This document shows, piece by piece, positions 21,687 to 32,100 of a DNA stretch of 64,000 nt. A program made the position numbers and the translations under genes. Source of the stretch: Pontederia crassipes (taxonomy: Eukaryota; Streptophyta; Magnoliopsida; Commelinales; Pontederiaceae); assembly GCA_030549335.1 (NCBI GenBank), contig JAUKPH010000018.1, forward strand, positions 6,448,001 through 6,512,000, in the 5' to 3' direction. The notes beneath the pieces are model-generated. The model searched no databases, was not told the DNA's origin, and was given only the letters and a program-made list of their open reading frames with translations. The stretch's first letter is position 1; every line of letters starts with the position of its first letter.

Positions 21687-21691
21687 GGTTC
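21687..21691. repeat. Target-site duplication (left) of retrotransposon 2
   Basis: GGTTC directly before the LTR end TGATACGAT, repeated at 26932-26936. It lies at the base of the TTCAAC/GTTTGAA dyad of the satellite monomer. Confidence 0.95.
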
Positions 21692-22380
21692 TGATACGAT
21701 GCTCAAGAACAATGCCTTGAGTGACCGGAACAATATATGATAATCAAAGAAACGAGATCAAACGAATTTTCAAGGCAGCGGAATATCAACCTCAAGATTA
21801 CAATGAACCAAGCAATCGATATTATAAATAGATGGATTTAACCACAAGATAACCAACCTTGTAATTAACAGCGGAAGTTCCCGAAGAACGGGTTGCAGGA
21901 GTTCCCTCACAGCAAAAGCAATTAAGCCAAATTGTTTATAGATTCAAAGATGTCTAACATAACAATGAGTAACAGTATTTATAGGCCCTAGAAACAGAAT
22001 TTGGGCTGAAAGAAAATACCCTAACTTAGCCCACAAGTAACCTAACTAATTTAACAAAATAACAAACTCAATTTCTGTTACAATCCTCATCAGCATATTC
22101 CATATTTAATTAATTCCGAAAATTCCAAATAAATATGGTTAAACCATGATTTATTTGGCCCAAGTTATGCTGACTCTTCATGCGGCCCAATTTATAACCC
22201 GTTGAGAAGTTGGATCTGATCTAACTCGATCTTGTAACGGATCAATTATAAATTCCAAACATTCTTGATTATCTTCAATTTCCTTATGCCTGAGATCCAC
22301 ACCATTATCTTGATCATCCAACTTTTCTAGAACAATCTTCTATTGCCGGCTGCAATGTATGCGTTTCCTGGTTCATATCA
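21692..22380 (-). repeat. 3' LTR of retrotransposon 2
   Basis: 689 bp. On the + strand it starts TGATACGATG and ends GTTCATATCA. It looks identical to 26243-26931. The TATA-like box is present in reverse complement (GTATTTATAG, 21975-21984). Confidence 0.96.
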
Positions 22381-22505
22381 TTCCCCTTCTCTTCAAAAGG
22401 ATTCGTCCTCGAATCTGCATTCACAATAAGGAGAGTATATCCAGATTCATATCATTTCCCTCATCTTCAAAAGGATTCGTCCTCGAATCTACATGCACAA
22501 TAAGG
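22372..22505 (-). repeat. 74-bp tandem duplication at the PPT/LTR edge, copy 2
   Basis: The same duplication as in copy 1: units at 22372-22431 and 22446-22505, each with the NPFE-coding segment, a purine tract and the first LTR bases. Its presence in both elements shows that it belonged to their common ancestor. Confidence 0.87.
22381..22393 (-). other. Polypurine tract of retrotransposon 2
   Basis: TTCCCCTTCTCTT on the + strand is the purine tract AAGAGAAGGGGAA on the element strand, abutting the 3' LTR. It differs by one base from copy 1. Confidence 0.92.
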
Positions 22506-22630
22506 AAAATATAACCTATCACATATGTGAATTTATTAAATAATTTAGGACACGCATAATGAGAATATTGATACTTCCCTTTCATGTGTCTGATGACTAC
22601 ATGATGCATCTCAATGATAATTGCAAGCAC
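22421..22630 (-). pseudogene. Detached C-terminal polyprotein fragment, copy 2
   Basis: A 69-codon open stretch almost identical to that of copy 1 (two residues differ), ending in the DSRTNPFEDEGND-containing segment. It is out of frame with the main ORF and has no known domain beyond that terminal motif. See copy 1 for interpretation. Confidence 0.5.
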
Positions 22631-22648
22631 AATTTCTCATCCATACCA

Positions 22649-22933
22649 TCAAGTTAAGAGCCTGCAAGTGCAGAGAAAGAAGACATAAGTATTATAAAAA
22701 GTAATGTGACTCTCATACTCACCTGGATGAAATATCTTATGCCCATGAGACGATGGTATTTTAAGAAACAAGGTGCGAAACTTTGGAGACCTTCCCTTGC
22801 GCATAAGGATCCTATCAAATGAAATGTGAAATGTATGCCATGGAACTAGAGTTCTAACAAGGAAATTGTTAAGTAGTTCCAAAACAAGGACATCTTTTCC
22901 CTCAAAATAAAATGGATCCTTAAAAATCTGCAA
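22649..22933 (-). pseudogene. Frameshifted tail of the retrotransposon 2 ORF
   Basis: Continues the reading frame that copy 1 keeps intact after residue 747, beginning with the FKDPFYFEGKDVL segment. It is split off by one extra T in a T-run (on the + strand, the A-run at 22922-22926). Its final residues differ from copy 1 because of the 2-base indel in the candidate intron. Confidence 0.7.
22662..22722 (-). other. Candidate short 3' intron, copy 2
   Basis: Counterpart of 13364-13422, here 61 bp. The GTGAGT donor (at 22722 on the minus strand) and the TTGCAG acceptor (ending at 22662) are both kept, while the interior has a 2-base indel. Unproven. Confidence 0.35.
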
Positions 22934-25163
22934 GTGGAATATATCTGTAATGCATCAAACAACTTGGCTTATAAAGGGAATCATGCAAGTCCTTGCAACA
23001 AACCAAAATATCATCAAAATTACTTTGCAAATGACTGCTATTAATCAAGATATCTCCAAAGAAGTTACTCTCAAATCTTTGATGAAAATTGCACAAAAGT
23101 CTTACTAATGCAAATGCAATGAATTTTCGAATCATGATGTGAAAATTATATGAAAGATTGCAACCATCATTGGCAAAAATGATCTTAGGAAAGCACAAAG
23201 ATAAATTTAAAGAAATGAATAAGGTAGGCTCAGAAAATCTTGAAATCAAAATCAACCAATCAAAAGTACTCAGGACTATAAAATATTCATTCCAAAATTT
23301 CACCATATGGCTCAAATAAAGTGTTTCAGCACTCAATGAAGAACAAAATGGAATGGAAAATTCAGATCTAATGTTTGCATGCCACTCAATTCTTCTCTCA
23401 ATTAAAACCACAGACACATCCAGCAAATATAAACTTTGAAAAGTAAGAACTGGTCTTTTCAAACTAGTTGTCATAAACTCAATATCTCTTTTAAATCCTT
23501 GCAAGAGAGAATTTATAACTTCATGTACTCCACTCAAATGATCATGTAAATTATTACTATAAATCAAAATACCTCCTAAGAAAATAATCACAGATCTTTT
23601 GTGGGAAACACGCAAAGTTCCAATGGATGCAAATGTCTCATTTGTGATGTAAAAATCATATGACAAGTTGCAATAATTTTTTGAAGAAATGTTTTTACTA
23701 AGACACAATGGTTGGTTCAAGGAGATGAATAAGATTATACTCTTATCAGAAAATCTAAATATCAAAATAAGCCAATCAAAGATGCTCAATATTAGAAAAT
23801 ATTCATTCCAGAAATTCATTGTAACACATAAATAAAATGAGCCAGCACCCAACAAATATGAAAATGAAAAGGACGGATGGCATTGAATACCTCTCTCAAC
23901 TAAACCTTGCAAACTAGTCACATCAAACAAATATAAAGTTTCAAAGCAAGGAGATGGACCTTTCAAACATCTTGTCACATACTCACTACAGTCTCTTTTA
24001 GATCCTTGAATGATAGGAAATATAACTTCATGTATTCCACTCCAACATATCTGCATGGAGAAATCAGAATCAAAAGACAAAAGATGGTTAGTATTAGGAG
24101 AAACATTACTGAACTCTCTTTCTTTTGCCTCAACACTCAAGTCATTTTGTTCATATCTCTCTGGAGGTGGCATTTCTAAACACTCAAGATCTAATCTTCT
24201 CTCATTCTCACTACTCTCATAATACTCAGCATCTAAATGTTGCATTTCAATGATTTCAGAAAGTGGCCTTTCTAAGCACTCAAAATTGTTGTGGCTCTCA
24301 TTTTCATCACTCAAGTTGTGGCACTCATATTTTTCATCTTTGCCTTTCTCACAACTCTCAGAACTGTTTGGAGTTGCTGAACAATCAGCTTCTTCTTTCT
24401 TCAAGTGTTGTTGTGTAACCGAATTTTTCCTCTCAATGTTGTAGGCTGCTACACGCTCTTTAAGTTGCATCTGCTCTTCGTATACTTCTTGAGGTGGCAA
24501 TGGTGCTAAAGTGTATTTCCTCCCATCTTTGCGACATTTATAACGGTTGGTAGCACCATCATGTGTCACACATCGATCATATTGCCATGGTTGCCCCAAA
24601 AGGATATGACAAACATGCATTGACACAACATCACATAATACTTCATTCGTAAATCTTCCAATTTTAAATGGCACAAGCACCTGTTTAGTCACTTTGACTT
24701 CTTCTCCATCGTTTATCCACTGAAGTTTGTATGGTTTTGGGTGCTTTAAGGTTGGTAGCCCCAACTTCTCCACCATGTAATGGCTAGCAAGGTTGACGCA
24801 GCTTTCACTATCAATAATCAATCCACAAGTTCTGTCCATAACACAACCACGCGCATAGAAAATATTTTCTTGATCATGACTTCTTCCTCCAATCAGAACA
24901 CGCTTATGCTTTCTCCAACTTCCATCATCTTTTTGTTTCATCTCTTCATCATGTTCATCAGGAGCACGCTGTCTTTGACAATTTCTTCTTTGATTTGGTG
25001 GTATAACTTGTTGTAGTTGTGCAATTTGAACATCTACCTCATCATGAAGTTCAGTAATCATATTTTCAAGATGTTGGAAATGTTGCGTCATGACTTCCAT
25101 CATTGTTCTCTGATCAATTGCTTCTTTTCTAGAATTAAGCTCTTTGTCCTTTCCTGTTGGCAT
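22920..25163 (-). CDS. Retrotransposon 2 ORF, truncated by frameshift
   Basis: 747 codons, collinear with the first 747 codons of copy 1. It has the same coiled-coil-like N-terminus, retropepsin-like domain (D118 at 24810-24812, again D-S-E), ILLGQPW motif, charged linker, duplicated hydrophobic C-terminal units and FDDILV string. Some 30 amino-acid differences from copy 1 are spread over the length. It stops after LADF because one extra T in a homopolymer creates a TAA. No RT, RNase H or integrase domain is recognisable. The start matches copy 1 and lies 12 bases after the candidate leader-intron acceptor. Confidence 0.78.
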   Translation of the reverse strand: MPTGKDKELNSRKEAIDQRTMMEVMTQHFQHLENMITELHDEVDVQIAQLQQVIPPNQRRNCQRQRAPDEHDEEMKQKDDGSWRKHKRVLIGGRSHDQENIFYARGCVMDRTCGLIIDSESCVNLASHYMVEKLGLPTLKHPKPYKLQWINDGEEVKVTKQVLVPFKIGRFTNEVLCDVVSMHVCHILLGQPWQYDRCVTHDGATNRYKCRKDGRKYTLAPLPPQEVYEEQMQLKERVAAYNIERKNSVTQQHLKKEEADCSATPNSSESCEKGKDEKYECHNLSDENESHNNFECLERPLSEIIEMQHLDAEYYESSENERRLDLECLEMPPPERYEQNDLSVEAKEREFSNVSPNTNHLLSFDSDFSMQICWSGIHEVIFPIIQGSKRDCSEYVTRCLKGPSPCFETLYLFDVTSLQGLVERGIQCHPSFSFSYLLGAGSFYLCVTMNFWNEYFLILSIFDWLILIFRFSDKSIILFISLNQPLCLSKNISSKNYCNLSYDFYITNETFASIGTLRVSHKRSVIIFLGGILIYSNNLHDHLSGVHEVINSLLQGFKRDIEFMTTSLKRPVLTFQSLYLLDVSVVLIERRIEWHANIRSEFSIPFCSSLSAETLYLSHMVKFWNEYFIVLSTFDWLILISRFSEPTLFISLNLSLCFPKIIFANDGCNLSYNFHIMIRKFIAFALVRLLCNFHQRFESNFFGDILINSSHLQSNFDDILVCCKDLHDSLYKPSCLMHYRYIPLADF
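23037..24041 (-). repeat. Internal ~507-bp tandem duplication in ORF, copy 2
   Basis: Collinear with 12046-13060 of copy 1. The units correspond to residues about 375-543 and 544-709, and the repeated landmarks LYL-DV, FDWLILI, LFISLN and the FLGG/FFGD-ILI ending are all visible. Confidence 0.78.
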
Positions 25164-25175
25164 TGTAGGAAATTG

Positions 25176-25285
25176 CTACCACAAAAGTTAGTAAAAAATA
25201 ATCTCACTACCTCATGTGGTGACAGTCAGTGGTGACACTCGTATTTTATCAACTCTATTTGGCTTTTTCCCTCAATTGTACTTAC
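25176..25285 (-). other. Candidate leader intron, copy 2
   Basis: 110 bp. The GTAAGT donor (first base at 25285), a T-run with CTAAC and a GGTAG acceptor (last base at 25176) are conserved with copy 1, although the interior differs by indels and substitutions. Confidence 0.45.
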
Positions 25286-26227
25286 CACTCATCCTTTTTC
25301 CTCTCTTGAACCCTCCAACAAGTTCTAGGAGAACTAATGCAAGTCAATACAAAGGCAATGTGTGATTGAATCAATCTGATTTATCAATATGATTGCAAGA
25401 TCAAAAGAATACTTGAAGTTGATTTTAGAATAGAGATCAGAAAAAAAGATTGCCAAATAAGGATAGATGTGTAATGAATTGATTTGGAATAGAAATCAGG
25501 AAAATGTTGTCAAATAAGGATAGGTATCAAAAAATTTAGAATTGGAATGAAATCAAATATCACCCTTCCTTGAGTCAAATTGTTTTATTCTCAATTTTCT
25601 TTGCACTTTTCTCCAGAAATAATCCTTCCTTTTTTTTTTCTTCTCTCCTATTTCTTTTTTTTTTTCGGATTTTTTTTTTCAAAAATTTTTTTTTTCTGTT
25701 CTTCTCTTTCCTCCTTTCTTGCACTTTCCTTTTCAGTCTTTTTTTCTATTTTCGGAATTTTTTTATTCAGAATTTTTTTTTCTACCTTCCCTTCTCCTTT
25801 CTTGCACTTTCCTTCTCGATCTTTTTTTTTTTTCAATTTTCGGATTTTTTTTTGAAACAGCAACAAAACTTGATAATAAATAAGGATGACGGCTAGGGTT
25901 TCAACAACAAATAAACAGATTTATTTTTGGATTTTTTTTTTTCAAATCTGCACCAGATTTGACCAGATTTGAAGAATAGATGACGGCTAGGGTTTGAAGA
26001 ACAAAAGAAAACAATTAAGGAAGACGGTTAGGATTTGAAGAACCAAACCAGAATTTTTTTTTTCAAACTGCAACAGATTTTGAAGAATCCAAGGATGACG
26101 GCTAGGGTTGAAGAACAAACAAACCAGATTTTTTTTTGCAGAATTTTGGTGTTTTTTTTTTTTCTAAAAACTGAAACAGGGGGAAACAAGATAATGGAAG
26201 ATAACTAGAAAACCGAATCGAAAACGC
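25286..26227 (-). other. Untranslated leader of retrotransposon 2
   Basis: Mirror of the copy 1 leader: a T/C-rich tract on the + strand at about 25615-25860 (purine on the element strand) and GATGACGGCTAGGGTT motifs near 25885, 25980 and 26095, with a degenerate one (GAAGACGGTTAGGATT) near 26020. Homopolymer lengths differ from copy 1, as expected of slippage. The low-complexity ORFs here are not genes. Confidence 0.7.
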
Positions 26228-26240
26228 GGCTCTGATACCA
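26228..26240 (-). other. Primer-binding site of retrotransposon 2
   Basis: GGCTCTGATACCA on the + strand is the initiator-Met-tRNA PBS on the element strand, two bases from the 5' LTR, identical to copy 1. Confidence 0.93.
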
Positions 26241-26242
26241 AC

Positions 26243-26931
26243 TGATACGATGCTCAAGAACAATGCCTTGAGTGACCGGAACAATATATGATAATCAAAG
26301 AAACGAGATCAAACGAATTTTCAAGGCAGCGGAATATCAACCTCAAGATTACAATGAACCAAGCAATCGATATTATAAATAGATGGATTTAACCACAAGA
26401 TAACCAACCTTGTAATTAACAGCGGAAGTTCCCGAAGAACGGGTTGCAGGAGTTCCCTCACAGCAAAAGCAATTAAGCCAAATTGTTTATAGATTCAAAG
26501 ATGTCTAACATAACAATGAGTAACAGTATTTATAGGCCCTAGAAACAGAATTTGGGCTGAAAGAAAATACCCTAACTTAGCCCACAAGTAACCTAACTAA
26601 TTTAACAAAATAACAAACTCAATTTCTGTTACAATCCTCATCAGCATATTCCATATTTAATTAATTCCGAAAATTCCAAATAAATATGGTTAAACCATGA
26701 TTTATTTGGCCCAAGTTATGCTGACTCTTCATGCGGCCCAATTTATAACCCGTTGAGAAGTTGGATCTGATCTAACTCGATCTTGTAACGGATCAATTAT
26801 AAATTCCAAACATTCTTGATTATCTTCAATTTCCTTATGCCTGAGATCCACACCATTATCTTGATCATCCAACTTTTCTAGAACAATCTTCTATTGCCGG
26901 CTGCAATGTATGCGTTTCCTGGTTCATATCA
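26243..26931 (-). repeat. 5' LTR of retrotransposon 2
   Basis: 689 bp, apparently identical to 21692-22380. The TATA-like box on the minus strand lies at 26526-26535 and would drive transcription leftwards across the element. Confidence 0.96.
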
Positions 26932-26936
26932 GGTTC
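26932..26936. repeat. Target-site duplication (right) of retrotransposon 2
   Basis: GGTTC, matching 21687-21691. The satellite continues in the same phase and orientation. Confidence 0.95.
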
Positions 26937-28296
26937 AACTTCGGTTTGAAATAGAGTTAAAGTTCTAAAGATCTATCACCTCTTAGGACACCCAAAGGTT
27001 GTCATAAGTATCTATAACTTATAACTTTGAACCTAACTCTAAGACTCTAATCCCTAAGAGCGTTATCTTTGATTGTAACGGTTCAACTTCGGTTTGAAAT
27101 AGAGTTAAAGTTCTAAAGATCTATCACCTCTTAGGACACCCAAAGGTTGTCATAAGTATCTATAACTTATAGCTTTGAACCTAACTCTAAGACTCTAATC
27201 CCTAAGAGCGTTATCTTTGATTGTAACGGTTCAACTTCGGTTTGAAATAGAGTTAAAGTTCTAAAGATCTATCACCTCTTAGGACACTCAAAGGTTGTCA
27301 TAAGTGTCTATAACTTATAGCTTTGAACCTAACTCTAAGACTCTAATCCCTAAGAGCGTTATCTTTGATTGTAACGGTTCAACTTCGGTTTGAAATAGAA
27401 TTAAAGTTCTAAAGATCTATCACCTCTTAGGACACCCAGAGGTTGTCATAAGTATCTATAACTTATAGCTTTGAACCTAACTCTAAGTCTCTAATCCCCA
27501 AGAGCGTTATCTTTGATTGTAACGGTTCAACTTCGGTTTGAAATAGAATTAAAGTTCTAAAGATCTATCACCTCTTAGGACACCCAGAGGTTGTCATAAG
27601 TATCTATAACTTATAGCTTTGAACCTAACTCTAAGACTCTAATCGCTAAGAGCGTTATCTTTGATTGTAACGGTTCAACTTCGGTTTGAAATAGAGTTAA
27701 AGTTCTAAAGATCTATCACCTCTTAGGACACCCAAAGTTTGTAATAAGTATCTATAACTTATAGCTTTGAACCTAACTCTAAGACTCTAATCCCTAAGAG
27801 CGTTATCTTTGATTGTAACGGTTCAACTTCGGTTTGAAATATAGTTAAAGTTCTAAAGATCTATCACCTCTTAGGACACCCAAAGGTTGTCATAAGTATC
27901 TATAACTTATAGCTTTGAACCTAACTCTAAGACTCTAATCCCTAAGAGCGTTATCTTTGATTGTAACGGTTCAACTTCGGTTTGAAATAGAGTTAAAGTT
28001 CTTAAGATCTATCACCTCTTAGGTCACCCAAAGGTTGTAATAAGTATCTATAACTTATAGCTTTGAACCTAACTCTAAGACTCTAATCCCTAAGAGCGTT
28101 ATATTTCATTGTAACGATTCAACTTCGGTTTGAAAGAGAGTTAAAGTTCTAAAGATCTATCACCTCTTAGGACACCCAAAGGTTGTCATAAGTATCTATA
28201 ACTTATAGCTTTGAACCTAACTCCTAAGACTCTAATCCCTAAGAGCGTTATCTTTGATTGTAACGGTTCAACTTCAGTTTGAAATAGAGTTAAAGT
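26932..28296 (+). repeat. 148-bp satellite array, forward orientation, block 3
   Basis: About nine monomers in the same orientation as blocks 1 and 2, including the TTCATTG marker monomer at 28105. The block ends part-way through a monomer, after GAGTTAAAG, at the orientation switch. Confidence 0.97.
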
Positions 28297-28316
28297 CAAT
28301 CAAAGATAACGCTCTT
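28241..28316. other. Satellite orientation switch with perfect 20-bp inverted arms
   Basis: AAGAGCGTTATCTTTGATTG (28241-28260) is exactly complementary to 28297-28316, with a 36-base spacer. To the left monomers read forward; to the right they read in reverse to the end of the window. Pairing continues imperfectly outward: the next ten bases on each side have one mismatch, followed by a one-base indel. The junction falls inside a monomer, without extra non-satellite bases. Confidence 0.95.
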
Positions 28317-29139
28317 GGGGATTAGAGTCTTAGAGTTAGGTTCAAAGCTATAAGTTATAGATACTTATGACAACCTTTGGGTGTCCTAAGAGGTGATAGA
28401 TCTTTAGAACTTTAATTCTATTTCAAACCGAAGTTGAACCGTAACAATCAAAGATAACGCTCTTGGGGATTAGAGTCTTAGAGTTAGGTTCAAAGCTATA
28501 AGTTATAGATACTTATTACAACTTTTGGGTGTCCTAAGAGGTGATAGATCTTTGGAACTTTAACTCTATTTCAAACAGAAGTTGAACCGTTACAATAAAA
28601 GATAACGCTCTTGGGGATTAGACTCTTAGAGTTAGGTTCAAAGCTATAAGTTATAGATACTTATTACAACCTTTGGGTGTCCTAAGAGGTGATAGATCTT
28701 CGGAACTTTAACTCTATTTCAAACCAAAGTTGAACCGTTACAATCAAAGATAACGCTCTTGGGTATTAGAGTCTTAGAGTTAGGTTCAAAGCTATAAGTT
28801 ATAGATACTTATTACAACCTTTGGGTGTCCTAAGAGGTGATAGATCTTTAGAACTTTAACTCTATTTCAAACCGAAGTTGAACCGTTACAATCAAAGATA
28901 ACGCTCTTGGGGATTAGAGTCTTTGAGTTAGGTTCAAAGCTATAAGTTATAGATACTTATTACAACCTTTGGATGAAGTAAGAGGTGATAGATCTTTAGA
29001 ACTTTAACTCTATTTCAAACCGAAGTTGAACCGTTACAATCAAAGATAACGCTCTTGGGGATTAGAGTCTTAGAGTTAGGTTCAAAGCTATAAGTTATAG
29101 AAACTTATTACAACCTTTGGGTGTCCTAAGAGGTGATAG

Positions 29140-32100
29140 ATCTTTAGAACATTAACTCTATTTCAAACCGAAGTTGAACCGTTACAATCAAAGATAACGC
29201 TCTTAGGGATTAGAGTCTTAGAGTTAGGTTCAAAGCTATAAGTTATAGATACTTATTACAACTTTTGGGTGTCCTAAGAGGTGATAGATCTTTGGAACTT
29301 TAACTCTATTTCAAACAGAAGTTGAACCGTTACAATAAAAGATAACGCTCTTGGGGATTAGACTCTTAGAGTTAGGTTCAAAGCTATAAGTTATAGATAC
29401 TTATTACAACCTTTGGGTGTCCTAAGAGGTGATAGATCTTTGGAACTTTAACTCTATTTCAAACCAAAGTTGAACCGTTACAATCAAAGAAAACGCTCTT
29501 GGGGATTAGAGTCTTAGAGTCAGGTTCAAAGCTATAAGTTATAGATACTTATTACAACCTTTGGGTGTCCTAAGAGGTGATAGATCTTTAGAACTTTAAC
29601 TCTATTTCAAACCCAAGTTGAACCGTTACAATCAAAGATAACGCTCTTGGGGATTAGAGTCTTAGAGTTAGGTTCAAAGCTATAAGTTATAGATACTTAT
29701 TACAACTTTTGGGTGTCCTAAGAGGTGATAGATCTTTGGAACTTTAACTCTATTTCAAACAGAAGTTGAACCGTTACAATAAAAGATAACGCTCTTGGGG
29801 ATTAGACTCTTAGAGTTAGGTTCAAAGCTATAAGTTATAGATACTTATTACAACCTTTGGGTGTCCTAAGAGGTGATAGATCTTTGGAACTTTAACTCTA
29901 TTTCAAACCAAAGTTGAACCGTTACAATCAAAGATAACGCTCTTGGGGATTAGAGTCTTAGAGTTAGGTTCAAAGCTATAAGTTATAGATACTTATTACA
30001 ACCTTTGGGTGTCCTAAGAGGTGATAGATCTTTAGAACTTTAACTCTATTTCAAACCGAAGTTGAACCGTTACAATCAAAGATAACGCTCTTGGAGATTA
30101 GAGTCTTAGAGTTAGGTTCAAAGCTATAAGTTATAGATACTTATGACAACCTTTGGGTGTCCTAAGAGGTGATAGATCTTTAGAACTTTAATTCTATTTC
30201 AAACCGAAGTTGAACCGTAACAATCAAAGATAACGCTCTTGGGGATTAGAGTCTTAGAGTTAGGTTCAAAGCTATAAGTTATAGATACTTATTACAACTT
30301 TTGGGTGTCCTAAGAGGTGATAGATCTTTGGAACTTTAACTCTATTTCAAACAGAAGTTGAACCGTTACAATAAAAGATAACGCTCTTGGGGATTAGACT
30401 CTTAGAGTTAGGTTCAAAGCTATAAGTTATAGATATTTATTACAACCTTTGGATGAAGTAAGAGGTGATAGATCTTTAGAACTTTAACTCTATTTCAAAC
30501 CGAAGTTGAACCGTTACAATCAAAGATAACGCTCTTGGGGATTAGAGTCTTAGAGTTAGGTTCAAAGCTATAAGTTATAGAAACTTATTACAACCTTTGG
30601 GTGTCCTAAGAGGTGATAGATCTTTAGAACATTAACTCTATTTCAAACCGAAGTTGAACCGTTACAATCAAAGATAACGCTCTTGGGGATTAGAGACTTA
30701 GAGTTAGGTTCAAAGCTATAAGTTATAGATACTTATTACAACTTTTGGGTGTCCTAAGAGGTGATAGATCTTTGGAACTTTAACTCTATTTCAAACAGAA
30801 GTTGAACCGTTACAATAAAAGATAACGCTCTTGGGGATTAGAGTCTTAGAGTTAGGTTCAAAGCTATAAGTTATAGATACTTATTACAACCTTTGGGTGT
30901 CCTAAGAGGTGATAGATCTTTGGAACTTTAACTCTATTTCAAACCAAAGTTGAACCGTTACAATCAAAGATAACGCTCTTGGGGATTAGAGTCCTAGAGT
31001 TAGGTTCAAAGCTATAAGTTATAGATACTTATTACAACCTTTGGGTGTCCTAAGAGGTGATAGATCTTTAGAACTTTAACTCTATTTCAAACCGAAGTTG
31101 AACCGTTACAATCAAAGATAACGCTCTTAGGGATTAGAGTCTTAGAGTTAGGTTCAAAGCTATAAGTTATAGATACTTATCACAACCTTTGGGTGTCCTA
31201 AGAGGTGATAGATCTTTAGAACTTTAACTCTATTTCAAACCGAAGTTGAACCGTTACAATCAAAGATAACGCTCTTGGGGATTAGAGTCTTAGAGTTAGG
31301 TTCAAAGCTATAAGTTATAGATACTTATTACAACTTTTGGGTGTCCTAAGAGGTGATAGATCTTTGGAACTTTAACTCTATTTCAAACAGAAGTTGAACC
31401 GTTACAATAAAAGATAACGCTCTTGGGAATTAGACTCTTAGAGTTAGGTTCAAAGCTATAAGTTATAGATACTTATTACAACCTTTGGGTGTCCTAAGAG
31501 GTGATAGATCTTCGGAACTTTAACTCTATTTCAAACCAAAGTTGAACCGTTACAATCAAAGATAACGCTCTTGGGTATTAGAGTCTTAGAGTTAGGTTCA
31601 AAGCTATAAGTTATAGATACTTATGACAACCTTTGGGCGTCCTAAGAGGTGATAGATCTTTAGAACTTTAACTCTTTTTCAAACCGAAGTTGAACCGTTA
31701 CAATCAAAGATAACGCTCTAAGGGATTAGAGTCTTAGAGTTAGGTTCAAAGCTATAAGTTATAGATACTTATGACAACCTTTGGGTGTCCTAAGAGGTGA
31801 TAGATCTTTAGAACTTTAATTCTATTTCAAACCGAAGTTGAACCGTAACAATCAAAGATAATGCTCTTGGGGATTAGAGTCTTAGAGTTAGGTTCAAAGC
31901 TATAAGTTATAGATACTTATTACAACCTTTGGGTGTTCTAAGAGGTATAGATCTTTAGAACTTTAACTCTATTTCAAACCGAAGTTGAACCGTTACAATC
32001 AAAGATAACGCTCTTAGGGATTAGAGTCTTAGAGTTAGGTTCAAAGCTATAAGTTATAGATACTTATGACAACCTTTGGGTGTCCTAAGAGGTGATAGAT

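Larger units (their letters stand above)
14391..21691 (+). repeat. 148-bp satellite array, forward orientation, block 2
   Basis: About 49 further monomers in the same orientation as block 1. The variant order after the insertion (AAGACCGTTATC monomers, then a TTTCAAATAG...AAAGATCTAAAG monomer at 14891) repeats the order near 4590-5090. With the element and one target-site copy removed the offset is 4588 bp, exactly 31 monomers. The retrotransposon therefore landed inside an already duplicated higher-order segment. No genes are visible. Confidence 0.97.
21692..26931 (-). mobile_element. Complete non-autonomous Ty3/gypsy-like LTR retrotransposon, copy 2
   Basis: A 5240-bp element on the minus strand, same family as copy 1. 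Read on its own strand it has a 5' LTR (26243-26931), a PBS (26228-26240), a leader with purine tract and candidate intron, a 747-codon ORF (25163-22920), a frameshifted tail, a PPT (22393-22381) and a 3' LTR (22380-21692). GGTTC duplications flank it. Its two LTRs look identical to each other but differ from copy 1 at several sites, including single-base indels. The two copies are therefore separate, recent insertions from diverged parents, not a duplication of one insertion. RT, RNase H and integrase are absent here too. Confidence 0.95.

Noticed and set aside
9166..26931. Inversion of the 9-27 kb region by recombination between the two opposed retrotransposons
   Set aside because: Satellite orientation is the same on both sides and between the elements, and each element has its own matching target-site duplication.
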